Assembly: GCA_963920685.1 (NCBI GenBank)
Contig: OY987331.1
Span: 20,403,149 to 20,467,148 of the forward strand
Direction of reading: 5' to 3'
Origin: Polydrusus tereticollis
Lineage: Eukaryota > Arthropoda > Insecta > Coleoptera > Curculionidae
DNA: 64,000 bases
The number at the start of each line of letters is the position of its first letter. Position 1 is the first letter of the stretch. The position numbers and the translations under genes were made by a program. Below, one piece after another: positions 1 through 10,692 of this stretch. The notes below the pieces were generated by a model. That model was not told the DNA's origin. It made no database searches and was given only the letters and a program-made list of their open reading frames with translations.

Positions 1-49
1 TAAGTTTAGCAACTCAGCTGCGAGCCCTTAGATATGACATTAACGACAG

Positions 50-346
50 ATGATCAGGTGAATATTCATTAGAATTCACCACTGGTAGAGATGCCATTTG
101 AACGCTCGCAGATATGAATAATTATTGTTAAACTTGTGCTCAGTCAGAAAATATATACAGTGCACCAATAATTTAAAGTAAGAATACAATATCGCAATTC
201 ATCCAGTGAATTGTGAATTTTAAAATTGTACATGTATTGTAATTTATTGGTCAATTTCGGGAATTTATTTGCGAGCGTTCATAGATATATGTTGACATGA
301 GATGTCACGTGAATTATTTACAAAGTATGGGTAATCACCTGATCAT
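50..346. repeat. imperfect inverted-repeat (MITE-like) element
   Basis: The motif ATGATCAGGTGA at 50-61 recurs inverted near 331-346, and a second inner pair (GAACGCTCGCAGATATG near 99 and its complement near 272) keeps the same order. The interior is AT-rich and has no open frame. This is the layout of a small non-autonomous terminal-inverted-repeat element, but no target duplication is visible and the family is unknown. Confidence 0.4.
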
Positions 347-352
347 TTATCA

Positions 353-1207
353 ATCAGTAGGTTGCAAAGTTCTTGATTTTTTTATGATAAAATTCGGTGA
401 ATCCTGCTTTAAAAATAAAAAGCACTGGGATGCTAGGGACAATTTTTAAAAGCGATATCCCGCTATGAACCAAATTTACAACAAATAGTAAAAACAAATA
501 AAATTACTGGTTGACCATAAAAACATGCTAACAAACATTTTACCTTTTTAACTAATTTGTGGATGCCTGCTGTCTGGTATACTTTAACTAAAATCAATTA
601 AAACCAAACAAATTGACAATTTAAATGACAGCTATTACTTTTTTAAACAAAACATAAGGTTAGGAGCTTACTTAATCATCCTACAAAAACATAAATTAAA
701 AGTTTGTTGTAATTATGGTTGTTTATATAAAATTCGTTAATTTTCCTAAAATACTCGGTGCATTGTGAATTTAATCATATCTTACTTTTTAAGAATTTCA
801 GTGAGTCAGTGTTCTAGCATTTAAAGATTAAAGATTTTCTTCTAAGAATTTTAGTTTTGGATCAGCTCGCTATATGTAACAGTACCTTGGAACTAAGAAT
901 TACAGTGAAAAACGAACTATAACGGGTTTGCTTATCTATTTTTCTGGGAACATCTACCTTCTAAATATTTCAATAAATAAGTTTCTCATTCCTAAAAATA
1001 AATAACATTACAAGGACGCTTGGATATTTGCTTTTTAACTTATGTGCAAATAAAAATATTCAAGTTATTTTAGGTGGGGCTTTTTATACCTTTATAGTTC
1101 TAACGGGAGCTCCCACGATACAAAAACCTACCTCATTTATTCATTTTTTATAAACAATATATACAGGGCATTTGAAAAAAATATGGGCGGTTCCTCACAT
1201 ACATCTA
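353..1207. other. AT-rich non-coding stretch
   Basis: I see no gene, RNA gene or clear repeat here. It is AT-rich sequence with stops in all frames. It probably lies downstream of, or in a 3' intron of, the minus-strand Mob2 gene. Confidence 0.4.
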
Positions 1208-2434
1208 CAGTTGATGCAAAACAAAAACTGATGCACGTCATCAATCAGCTGATAATTGTAAATCCGTAAGAAAACACGAGGAAATTAAATTTGGGCAAAA
1301 AGTATTAAAACTTTATGCGATATTGAATTTGCTACAAACCTAAATAATTCTTCTTTGATACGAACTCACTTATAGCAAATATTTTGTTTATTTAAGCTTG
1401 TAAAAATTAATATAATAATATGAATTTTATTGGCCGATAGTTGGCAACACAACTGGATTGCACATACATATCTCTGTCGATTACGTTGTTAACTATTTGT
1501 GAAAAATGCCGAAGCATTTAAATAGTCGGTGCAAAGAGCTAATACCTTCTCTAAGAAGCTATTTTCAGGAAGAACTTAACAACAATGACATATTGTTACC
1601 CTTGATAGCAGTACAGAGAAGTAAATTTAAAGAGTATGTTAAGGTCTACATATTTTATTTCTACTTTATTAATTTTTAGCGTGTAGCAGCTGCCCTAAAT
1701 TTGAATATCTCCACTGTAAGCGCAATTTCAATAACAGTTAAGGAAAAATAAATTATTAGAATCACCTCAAAACAAACGTTCTAATTCAAAGAGAGTTGTA
1801 AATGTGTGAAGATTGGATATAAGTTCTATCCGTGACACTATTTATGGAATGTACGAAACAAGTAAGTTGTATTATTTAAAAATTATAATATTTTACATCG
1901 GTTATTCATAAGCTATAACTTTTTTTAGAACATCATGTAACTTCGACAACTTTAAGTTAGAAATTAAAAGACTGAGAACTGTTTGATGGTTGTCTTAACT
2001 CTTTAAGAAGCCTCTTCAAGAAAATAGGCTTCGGATGGTAAAAAGATGAACTGAGGCGAGGGCTTATGGAACTTTCCCATGTAGCTTTCAAACATCTGGT
2101 GCTTTTGAAAAAATATATTAAAGAAAAAGCAGCATTCTTGTACCAATTCGTTTCCTTGGATGAAACATGGATTTTTCAGAATGGTACCATTGGTCGACCT
2201 TGGCAAGATGAAAATAAAAAAAGTTTTAGATCTACTAAAATTGATGGTAAAAGGTATTATGCAGTAAACAAATATATAAACTATGGGAAATTTTTGTATA
2301 TTTATCTTGTTTTTATGAAAAAAAAATCTGTGTAATTCCCTCACTCGGATACTTTGGTTACAAGCTGGCAACAGTCAATAACTGAATTCACTCGAAAGGT
2401 ATGATGTGCATCGGTTTTTGTTTTGCATCAACTA
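1208..2434 (+). mobile_element. degraded Tc1-like DNA transposon with 33-36 bp TIRs
   Basis: Inverted repeats close the element: AGTTGATGCAAAACAAAAAC near 1209 and its complement GTTTTTGTTTTGCATCAACT ending near 2432, with TA at or next to both edges. Between them lies a broken plus-strand DDE transposase (see 1506-2335). The size, about 1.2 kb, is normal for a Tc1/mariner element. The exact end base is uncertain by a few positions. Confidence 0.6.
1506..2335 (+). pseudogene. Tc1-like DDE transposase, broken
   Basis: The frame opens at 1506 with MPKHLNSRCKELIPSLRSYF, is interrupted by several stops (or possible small introns with TTTTAG acceptors near 1678 and 1927), and continues as an open segment at 2066-2335. 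That segment holds the first catalytic block, FVSLDETWIFQNGTIGRPW, followed by STKIDGKRYYAVN. These match the first-Asp region of a Tc1-like family common in insects. The second and third acidic blocks are missing, so it cannot encode an active enzyme. A C-terminal piece that looks like the same family lies at 48933-49412. Confidence 0.65.
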
Positions 2435-2587
2435 TATACCGATCTATGTATGTATATATTATGTATGTGAAAAACAGATTTAGAATTTTGAAAATGGCAG
2501 CAAAAACCAAAGAGTGAAAAAAAAAACATTTTTTTAATTAAAATTTAACCAGGTTTTGATCTGTATCTTAAGAAATTTAAAGTTGTA

Positions 2588-2805
2588 TGCTGCCGTCCTA
2601 AGGAAGAAGGTCCTATCTGCTGTAACTTTGCTAAAAATAATTGTCCTATCTGCTGTAAATTCAAAGTACGTTTACTAGTTTTAATTTTCTAATAGCCATA
2701 TGATTTAAACACACATTTCAATTATGGATGGCAAAAATAGGTGAAAGTCGAATTATCTCAAAACCAATATTTTGCAGATAGGACCTTCTTCCTAAGGGCG
2801 GCAGT
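2588..2805. mobile_element. MITE with about 34-bp TIRs
   Basis: The left end reads TGCTGCCGTCCTAAGGAAGA and runs on into AGGTCCTATCTGC. The right end is its complement, GCAGATAGGACC then TTCTTCCTAAGGGCGGCAGTA, with about two mismatches. TA borders both sides. The 218-bp interior is non-coding. It contains a second, direct copy of GTCCTATCTGCTGTAA near 2642, a subterminal repeat. Confidence 0.65.
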
Positions 2806-3134
2806 ATGGGTTCGGTTTGCTTTCAATGTTACAATTGTTTAATCTGAGGATTGGCCAAAAACCGGTGCCCACACCACCAGTTAAACCGATAATTGGAATT
2901 AACCGTGGCCTATACAACTGGTCATAAATAAAAGTTAAGGACGTAAGTTTTTAAAAACCCAAATTTGATTTAATCTCATAAGTATTTTTTTTTAAATATT
3001 GCCAATGTTTACATTTTAATGTAAGAAATCTGTCCCCAGCTGTTTGTCCGTGTATTTTTTTAAACACCCTGTAGGTATTTATTATTTATAAAAAATTAAG
3101 TCTACATTACCTGTTAACGTTTTTTAACTGAGTG

Positions 3135-3368
3135 CAAGGGCGGTTTTAGCTTTTCAACATGGGGGGGGTAATTTGAAATCCGAATTTTTTTTTAAAAAAG
3201 TAACCAGAAAATAAGTTTGGGAGGGGGGTCAGGGAAAAAATAGCGCCGCAGGCGAAAAATTTGTGGGTGCCACGCCCTTTTTTCAATGATGATGCTTAAA
3301 ATTCTAAATTCATGGGGGGGGGTAATTACCCTATTGCCCCCCCCCCCCCCCCCGTAAAACCGCCCTTG
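3135..3368. mobile_element. hAT-type MITE with 8-bp target duplication
   Basis: The 234-bp element begins CAAGGGCGGTTTTAG and ends with the complementary AAAACCGCCCTTG. The octamer ACTGAGTG directly abuts both sides (3127-3134 and 3369-3376), a perfect 8-bp duplication as expected for hAT elements. Long G runs near the left end and a C run of about 17 near 3338-3353 are mirror images of each other. There is no open frame. Confidence 0.82.
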
Positions 3369-3376
3369 ACTGAGTG

Positions 3377-6179
3377 TTTACATGTAAAAAACCCTTTAAC
3401 CCGAAAAACAAATTGTGGTTCCATGGGGTAGATGACGTGATAAAAATTCATTTGCAGAGCTAAATACAACAAAGAAGAGGCCACTGCGTCACCCGCTTGA
3501 AGACTTAAAACGTCTTCTATCCCACTTTGACTTTAAAATGTTCCAGTCTCGTGTCGCTCGAACCCGATAAATCCGTGGCGGAAGCAGATGACGCGGTGGC
3601 CTCTTCTTACTTGATTCTCAGTCCACCGGTTCGTCATTAGTACCATATTATAGGTATTGAATTCACTCAGAAAATTGTGAGGCAGGTTTTTTGTATGGTG
3701 GGTGTTTGGACTATTGACTATCATGTGCCAAAATTAAATTGACAAGACAATTATTGATTTTGGCGTATAAAAATATACAGGGAGTCAGGAAAGTTTTAAG
3801 GGCTCCTCAGTCGAGCAGCCAATATTTCAGGGTTCTGGTGTCATATAAAGCCCTCGAATTTGCGTTTTTTATGCCCATTTGAAAGATTACATCAAGCAAT
3901 TTTCACAGGGTGATTCTTGTTTCTTAAGAAACTGCAATTAAATTTGATTTATTTCTAAAATCGTTTTTGATAAAAACTCTCTCAAAATGAAATTTGGTCA
4001 CGAGAGATCGGGATACGCAGTTTGTCACCCCCAATCAACTTTTCCGCACTGAGCGATCTGGTAGAGTGAAATATCAAATTAAAGGTCGTGAATTCCTTCT
4101 GATGAGTATCTAACTTTGCCAGCTCTAATTAAATCAAAATTAGGGCCACCTTTTAGTCTGACCTATTTTACTAATTCTCCTAAACTTAAAATAAAACATT
4201 TTCCTACGACCATTAAATAATACAGGCTTTACAAATTTCATTTTGAACAAGATATGTTATCCATTATCCACAGTGTGAACAATAGCTGTTAAGCTATGAG
4301 TTCATAATCCAATGGTGTGTGACCATTCATAACATCCAATATTAATATGATTAGTTTGTAAGCCATGAAAAACCAAAGTCAGTATCAGGTGAATTGTCAT
4401 GAAATAATAAAGCTGGATTTATAAACTGAAAAAGTTTGCAAAATAAAGATTGAGGTTTAACTGTTCAAGTTGGTGAGGTTCGAAGTTCGGAAAGTTCAGT
4501 TCCATGGAATTTATAAAGTCGGGAGCGAAATTCGAAAACTTCTTGTTTGATTGGTTGAAATTTGATTTCATAGAATATTTCGTACTTTTAGATGAAGTCA
4601 GTTAACAACAAAATATTCTCATCATTTTGCAAAACAATTTTTCCAATTTTCCGGCACAAAACCAAAACAAGCAACATACACCAAATAGAAATAGCGCAAA
4701 CGTTGATTGACATTTTGCTGTAACCACATGAAAGAGCATCTTCAATGGTCGGAACGAACTTTCTGACCTCCGAACATAAATATTGGTTATCTCGACCTAC
4801 ATGGGACCATTCTTCGAACAACCGTCCTTTGCACGAACTGAATTTACAAATTAAACTCAGTGTTCCCTTTAGTTTAAGTAGAACTGATATTTTAACTGTC
4901 AACTGAAGCTTAAGTTTGCGAACTTTTTAAGTTTAGTATATATCCGGTGTTACAGTCAAGATATTTTTGTGACAGTTAATTGGGTGTTATAAATACTTAA
5001 AAGGTCATGGTCGTAGAACAAGTATAGTGTTTTACTCACAGGTACTATACTATTTCTTCTTTATATTATAGTTAATCATGCCCTTCTGGAACGTAGTTAC
5101 GATTTTCATTTTCTTACAATGTGACTTTCGGACAGTTTTCGCGCTGAAATTTCTTTGTATAACCTAGTTAGCGAAACTTATTATTAGCTTTTTGGAGTTA
5201 TTCACTTTTTTTTTGGTTTATTTCTCCCAATGAATTGAAGGGTCTTATGGCACCAGACCTTCGAACCGACAACTTGATTTATTGGCAATAAATAACGACT
5301 ATCTGAGGCAAATGCCGTTTACCACTATTCAATGCCGGTGTTGAAAATATTTATTGTTCGTCTGAGGGGCCCTTTGCAGTTTGGACAAATATCTCGGCAA
5401 TTAGTAAGGACGAAGCCTCAAATTTTAGGCGCATCTCAATGGTCAACAAATCTACTTTTTCATGTAATTTAACATTTTTAACCCCCTTGAGGGGTGACAC
5501 TGGGCTCAAGGTCTAAAACTTCAAATGCAACACCTACTCTCTAAGAAAAAAATATTTAATTCCTAAACTCACAGGTTAGGTTTGTTTCCTGCTAATTCCG
5601 TGGATTTTGCTGTTCTTTCTTAAAAATTAAAACTAACAGCCCACAAAATAATATTTAAAAAAATAAGGAGAACCGTGCAATTTTAATTAAAATGTAAACA
5701 ATTCTAACAAAACCGCAATTTTTGAATTTGACATTTCAAATTGTGCGGAGTTGCCATGTTGATTTACATCTCTTTTGGATAGTTCAGGCTACTTCCAAAG
5801 TCACCATTGGTTTTTATCATTTATGAAAAGGAACCCAGACCTTTCAGTAAGACAATGCGACGGTTTATCATTGTCCAGAGAGTAAGGTATGAATGGGAGA
5901 GAAGTAACTGAATTCTTTAAGCTTCTGGAAAATACTGTTACCGAGAATAATCCGGTAAACCGTCTTGTTGTGAAAAGGGAGAAAATATCACTGTCGTAGG
6001 ATATTGTAACGCCGAGGGATCATTTCTTCCATCAGTTTCAATTTTGAAAGGGGACGACAAAAAACCAGAGTTTACTGATGGATTATCCTCTGGGTCCCAG
6101 GTGTATATGAATAAAAGTTCTCTTTCATTAATTCTGAACTGTTTTGCAAATGGCTAAAAGGACATTTTATTCCACGCAA
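3377..6179. other. non-coding stretch with scattered repeat debris
   Basis: I see no supportable gene. A minus-strand open frame at 4588-4902 has no recognisable domain and no splice context. A fragment of a dispersed repeat sits at 5381-5525 (listed separately). Composition is AT-rich and typical of old transposon debris. Confidence 0.4.
5381..5525 (+). repeat. dispersed repeat, copy 1
   Basis: The order of short blocks here (GACAAATATCTCGGCAATTA, then AAATTTTAGGCG, then AACAAATCTAC, then CCCCTTGAGGGGTGACACT) recurs inverted at 8862-8990. The two copies are diverged, so this is an old dispersed repeat, possibly the TIR region of a long-TIR mariner. Confidence 0.5.
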
Positions 6180-6450
6180 GCCAGAAGGCAACATATTGTC
6201 ACGAGCTACTTTTTTGCATTCCCACACGCACGACACTGCCTCTGTACGTTCAGAGAGCGCCCATGGCAGGGCGGAAGTGGGGTGCAGCGGTCGTGCGTGT
6301 TCACCGACCTGCCGAGTTCGGCGCCGCGGGAACTACTTAGAAATTGAACTCCGTGAACGACGGCAAGGCAGAGAGACCAGCGAGTAGCGCCCCAAATTGA
6401 GAGCGACGCCTCGAGACGCTTCCCCCGCGACGTCAAGGGAACTGAGTACA
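6180..6450. other. GC-rich, CpG-rich island of unknown nature
   Basis: About 270 bp of clearly GC-rich, CpG-rich DNA (for example GAGTTCGGCGCCGCGGGAAC near 6314) sits in strongly AT-rich surroundings. Short open frames occur on both strands, as expected by chance at this composition, and none shows a known domain. The block ends with a plausible donor (ACAAG|GTAGG near 6449), so a promoter or 5' non-coding exon is possible. A transposon segment is an equal alternative. Confidence 0.4.
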
Positions 6451-6769
6451 AGGTAGGACTGGGTTAGCCTAATAATTTATTCGTTTCTGATTACTTTTAA
6501 AATAAATAAAAGCTGCAACAATTATGATGACCATCATTTAATTAAGCCCCTCGTGACAATATTGCTTATTCTAGATAGTCATACTTCACATTTCTCTGAT
6601 TCTGAAATGTTACAAGCTGCTTACCAAAAGATAAAATTTTATTATGTTCACCGAGTCACTGTACGGAAGCTAGTCAACCACTAGACAAAAGTGTATTGGA
6701 ACCAAGAAACACACACGTAGATGCTTAATCACTCTAATCAGAATTTAACATGATATCAGGTAGGGCAGG

Positions 6770-7400
6770 TTATGGGAAGACCATGGGGTCGAGCTGCCAT
6801 CCCTTCAAATGCAATATATGGATTTAGAGGAACTGGAATTTTTCCCGTTGATATCAAGAACCCAACAATCCAGGAGAATCAAGTCCTGAACAACAACCCA
6901 GCACATCCACAGGTGCAGTTGATGACATTAGGCCAAGCAAATTTCTGCATGAAATTAGGCCTCTCCCAAAAATTGCCCTTTCTTTCAGGAAAAGAATAAA
7001 GCAATCAGCACATGTTCCCACTAGTCCTTTGAATTTATTAAAAAAGAAGAAACTAATAAAAGAAGGAAAACATGTTCACTCAAATAAAGATAATGAAAAT
7101 GAAGTCTCTCAACTTGACAAAATTAAAAACATTATTAAAATTAACCAAGTCAAATGAAGCTAGTGATAGTAACGACGAACTATTATCGTCTAAGATAAAT
7201 AAATTTAGTAAGAATGGTCTTTGCTAAAAAAAAAATAGAACTAAATGATAAAACCTTTTGTACCAAATGTTTTGAACCAATGCCACCAAAAAAGAGGACT
7301 GGATTGAATGCATTACCTGTAAAAATTGCTTTTACGAGAATTGTACCCAATACGGAGACACATGAAATCTTTGTGGAAGGGAAAAATTGAAGAAACAAAA
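6770..7400 (+). pseudogene. pogo/Tigger-like transposase C-terminal remnant
   Basis: The open segment at 6772-6999 contains NAIYGFRGTGIFPVD, which resembles the block after the DDE domain of pogo/Tigger (DDE_1) transposases. Downstream, in shifted frames, a cysteine-rich tail can be pieced together (CTKCFEPMPPKK, then WIECITCKNCFYENC near 7258-7365). It resembles the C-terminal zinc-binding tail of some insect pogo-derived proteins. Stops and frameshifts separate the parts, and the DNA-binding and catalytic domains are absent. Confidence 0.55.
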
Positions 7401-7883
7401 TCTTACTGGAGCTTAAAGCACTAGTGGCATCTCTCCCCAATGAGGGAGGCATCTCTCCAATATCCATGAGGAGAGATGCACAATTACAAAGATATTAGGA
7501 TATTATATCATTTTTTTTATCGCGAAGTGTAACCCAAAAGTGTAGAAGAATTTTTTTAGATAAATGTTTTTTAAAAAATCTCGATTTTATTTGAAAAAGG
7601 AAGACAGTCTAAATTTTTTGTTTTCTCACAATTTTTCATGTTTTTCGCGATTTTTTTTTAGTCAGTTTGCGTTTATTTTAACAAAAACGTGTATAACATG
7701 GGTTCGACAAGTGATATTTTAGTGGAAATGGTAAACATTTAAGGTTTACATGTAATGAAACTTTTGTCGTTATTTTTTTTGTGAACAGATAGTTTAGTGT
7801 TAATTGAATCAGTATTTTTAAAGAGAAAACCGAAACCTAACCAATTAGAGACCACCGAAGAAACTTGATACCGAATGATTCTA

Positions 7884-8733
7884 CAGGGTCGTTGGTATGT
7901 ATGGAAACGGTCGATTATTTCTTAAAGTAAAACAGCTAGCAAAAAATAATTAAGACAAAAGTTTTAGGGTTTTTTTAAAGTTCATAAAAATTTAAAAGAA
8001 TAAGTATACAGCAATACAAGCCGTAGGAAAACAAAGTTACCTTCTCTTTAATGGAACACCCTCTGTCTTAGAATATTTTTGGATTTAACATTAAATTACA
8101 ATTATTTTTTAATAAATACATTATAAGTCTAAACCTAATAGTTTCCGAGATATCGACTATTGAAAAATTACATTTTTGAACTTTGACAGCCTCTAGCTTT
8201 CTAACGGTAGGTACGTCTTAGAGTAAAACGGCTTACATATCCCTATCTTAGTTTTTTATTAGTTTCCTACTGGTGTCAACTTCCGGTTAAACCGGCTGTA
8301 ACTCAAAAGCCGGGAATATAGTACCTACTTCCGGTTTAACCGAAAATTGATATTTTTGGGAAGATAATAAAAAAGTAAGATAGGGACATGGAAGCCATTT
8401 TGCTCTATGGCATAACATTAGAAAGCTAGAATCTGTCAAAGTTCAAAAATGTAATTTTTCAAAAGTCGATATCTAGGAAACTATTAGGTTTATACTTATA
8501 ATACACTTATTAAAAAAATAACTGTAGTTTTATGTAGAATCCAAAAATATAGTGTTCCATTAAAAAAAAAAGTAACTTTGTTTCTCTACGGCTTTTCGAC
8601 TCATCCTGTATACTTATTTTTTTTTAATTCTAATAGGCTTCAAAAAACCCTAAAACTTTTGTCTTAAATATTTTTTGCTACCTGTTTTACTTTAAGAAAT
8701 AATTGACCGTTTCCATACATACCAACGACACTG
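7884..8733. mobile_element. foldback element with about 390-bp arms
   Basis: The left end CAGGGTCGTTGGTATGTATG and the right end CATACATACCAACGACACTG are inverted copies with TA outside each. The complementarity continues inwards for about 390 bp on each side, for instance AAACCTAATAGTTTCC near 8130 with its inverse near 8480. The centre, near 8290-8330, is a short spacer rich in GGTTAAACCGG-type motifs. There is no coding capacity. It looks like a non-autonomous derivative of a long-TIR mariner. Confidence 0.75.
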
Positions 8734-8861
8734 TATATCATATTCATTTCGGACCAACAAATTTTTAAAGAAACAAATTGATTTAGTGTTTATATTGACG
8801 GATTAAAATTTAAAATAGGTAAACATAAAATAAGTTCGAATATCGACTGTAGCATTTAAAA

Positions 8862-8990
8862 ACTTGGGCTTCAACCCCCTAGCGTCACCCCTTAAGTTAA
8901 ATTACATAAAATTGTAGATTTGTTGATAAATAAGAAACGCCTAAAATTTGGCGACTCTGTCTTTACTAATAGCTGAGATATTTGCCCATA
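8862..8990 (-). repeat. dispersed repeat, copy 2
   Basis: Inverted, diverged copy of the repeat at 5381-5525; it shares the AACCCCCT...GTCACCCC block and the TAGCTGAGATATTTGCCCAT block in reverse order. Confidence 0.5.
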
Positions 8991-10692
8991 CTAAGGCTTT
9001 TCGTACACACTGTATGTAAAAATTGAAACGAAACAATTTTTTTTAGGTCATATAACTTAAAAATGTTACTGTTTCAATTGATTTGTGGTTATATGCGCAA
9101 GTTGTTTGGATATTAACTATGGTACCTTGTAAAGCCTAAAATAAACCCTTAGCAATGCAAAAAATATTTTAAGTACAACCTGGTCTAATCTTTATAAAAT
9201 AACAAGCCGAAACTTTAGTCCTACTTGTGTTTCAGAATTGAATAAGAAACATTACCATAATTAAACCCTTGAAGATCTTAAGATTAACACAAATTCACAA
9301 ATCTATGAAATATATTTTTACATCACACCCATAAAAATTAGTAACATAAAGAGATAATAATTATAGTTCGATAAAAATCACGTCCTCTATTTTTGTTTAA
9401 TAAAATGAACTTGCAACAAATATTTGCAAAGATATTGCCTTTTTACGGTAAAATAAAAAATAACATAAAATAAATAAACATGTTTCACTAGAAAAATAAA
9501 TCAGTCACTATCGTGTCTTTTAACATCACATTCGCTATCTACAATATAAATAAACTGTAGTTAGAGGGTTTTTCTCACTTAAATCACATAAAAATAACGT
9601 TACAATTGTTAATTCCTTTCCCTTAAATTATTTTTTTTAGCTAAGATTTATTGTCACCACCTAAAACAAAGAAAAACATTTGTTTCTTTTAACAATACTA
9701 CTCTTTTTTTTAATTAAAATATGTATTAAATGATGTTGCCATTTCGAACTTTATTGCGTCCTTGTTCCTTGAAAAGGCAGGGCAAGTGTGATTAAATTAA
9801 AGGAATTTGACAATAATATTTAATTTGATTTTTATTTATTATTTTTTTAGGTAACAAATTGTTTACTGAAATAACTATACTCCTAATAATAATATTATTT
9901 ATTAAAGGAAATGACAATATAGTCATTTATAATATTATATTTATTATAGTAAATGTAAATATATTATAATAATAAACAAAAAATTCATATATTTTTTGAA
10001 TTATTATTGTTTAAAATGACACGCCTCTGGAATTGGCGTTCCTCTTACATCTTGCACACCCCGGTAAAAATGAGTCACTGCCAATTATTTTGGTAGGGAG
10101 TATAGAAATATTTTTTTACCATGAACCCATATCCTGCCTATTTTGTAATTTTGGGCATTTGTAGAGATGGATCTAGAGAATATCATGTATTTTTTTCAAA
10201 ATTTTCAAAAATATACTTTTTGAGATAAGCAACTAAAAATTTTATGACCTTGACCTTGACACTTTGCCATTCAAGGTCCTTCAATTTTGAATATACCCTC
10301 AGACGAATATACCAGAAAAAACTTTAACATTTTTACTACAAAACATTTGAAAATGACAATCCTATTCGCAACGGTTTTCAAAATATTAGCATTCAAAAAG
10401 TCAATGTTTTTACAAATTTTAGGTTTTTTTAAATTTCTGAATACCTATAACTTCAAAACGAACAATTTAAAAACTTTTAAAATTTGCTAATTTTTTATTC
10501 CCTAGCAAAAATGAATAAAATTCGATATGAGACATTGATTTTTTTTGCTTGGTTGATTTGACATGGAATTACCCTAGAATAATAATTATAGTAGCAAAGA
10601 AAATATGCATACAAGGTATTATTTAATATATTTAATCACCGATATCATTTATTAGTATGTTGGTACAAATAAAGAAATTATGATTTACTTAC
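8991..10692. other. AT-rich non-coding stretch
   Basis: Very AT-rich, with low-complexity ATTAT/TAATA runs at about 9880-10010. The only open frame (10287-10490, plus) is lysine- and phenylalanine-rich and low in complexity, and I do not regard it as a gene. If the Mob2 exon ending at 10693 is spliced onward, this stretch is Mob2 intron. Confidence 0.45.

Noticed and set aside
4588..4902. Minus-strand open frame of 104 codons
   Set aside because: No known domain, no neighbouring exon in phase and no splice signals tie it to Mob2.
6144..6451. Three overlapping open frames in the GC-rich island
   Set aside because: GC-rich DNA lacks stop codons by composition; none of the frames has a recognisable domain.
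10287..10490. Plus-strand open frame of 67 codons
   Set aside because: Low-complexity Lys/Phe/Asn-rich translation of AT-rich DNA without splice or domain support.
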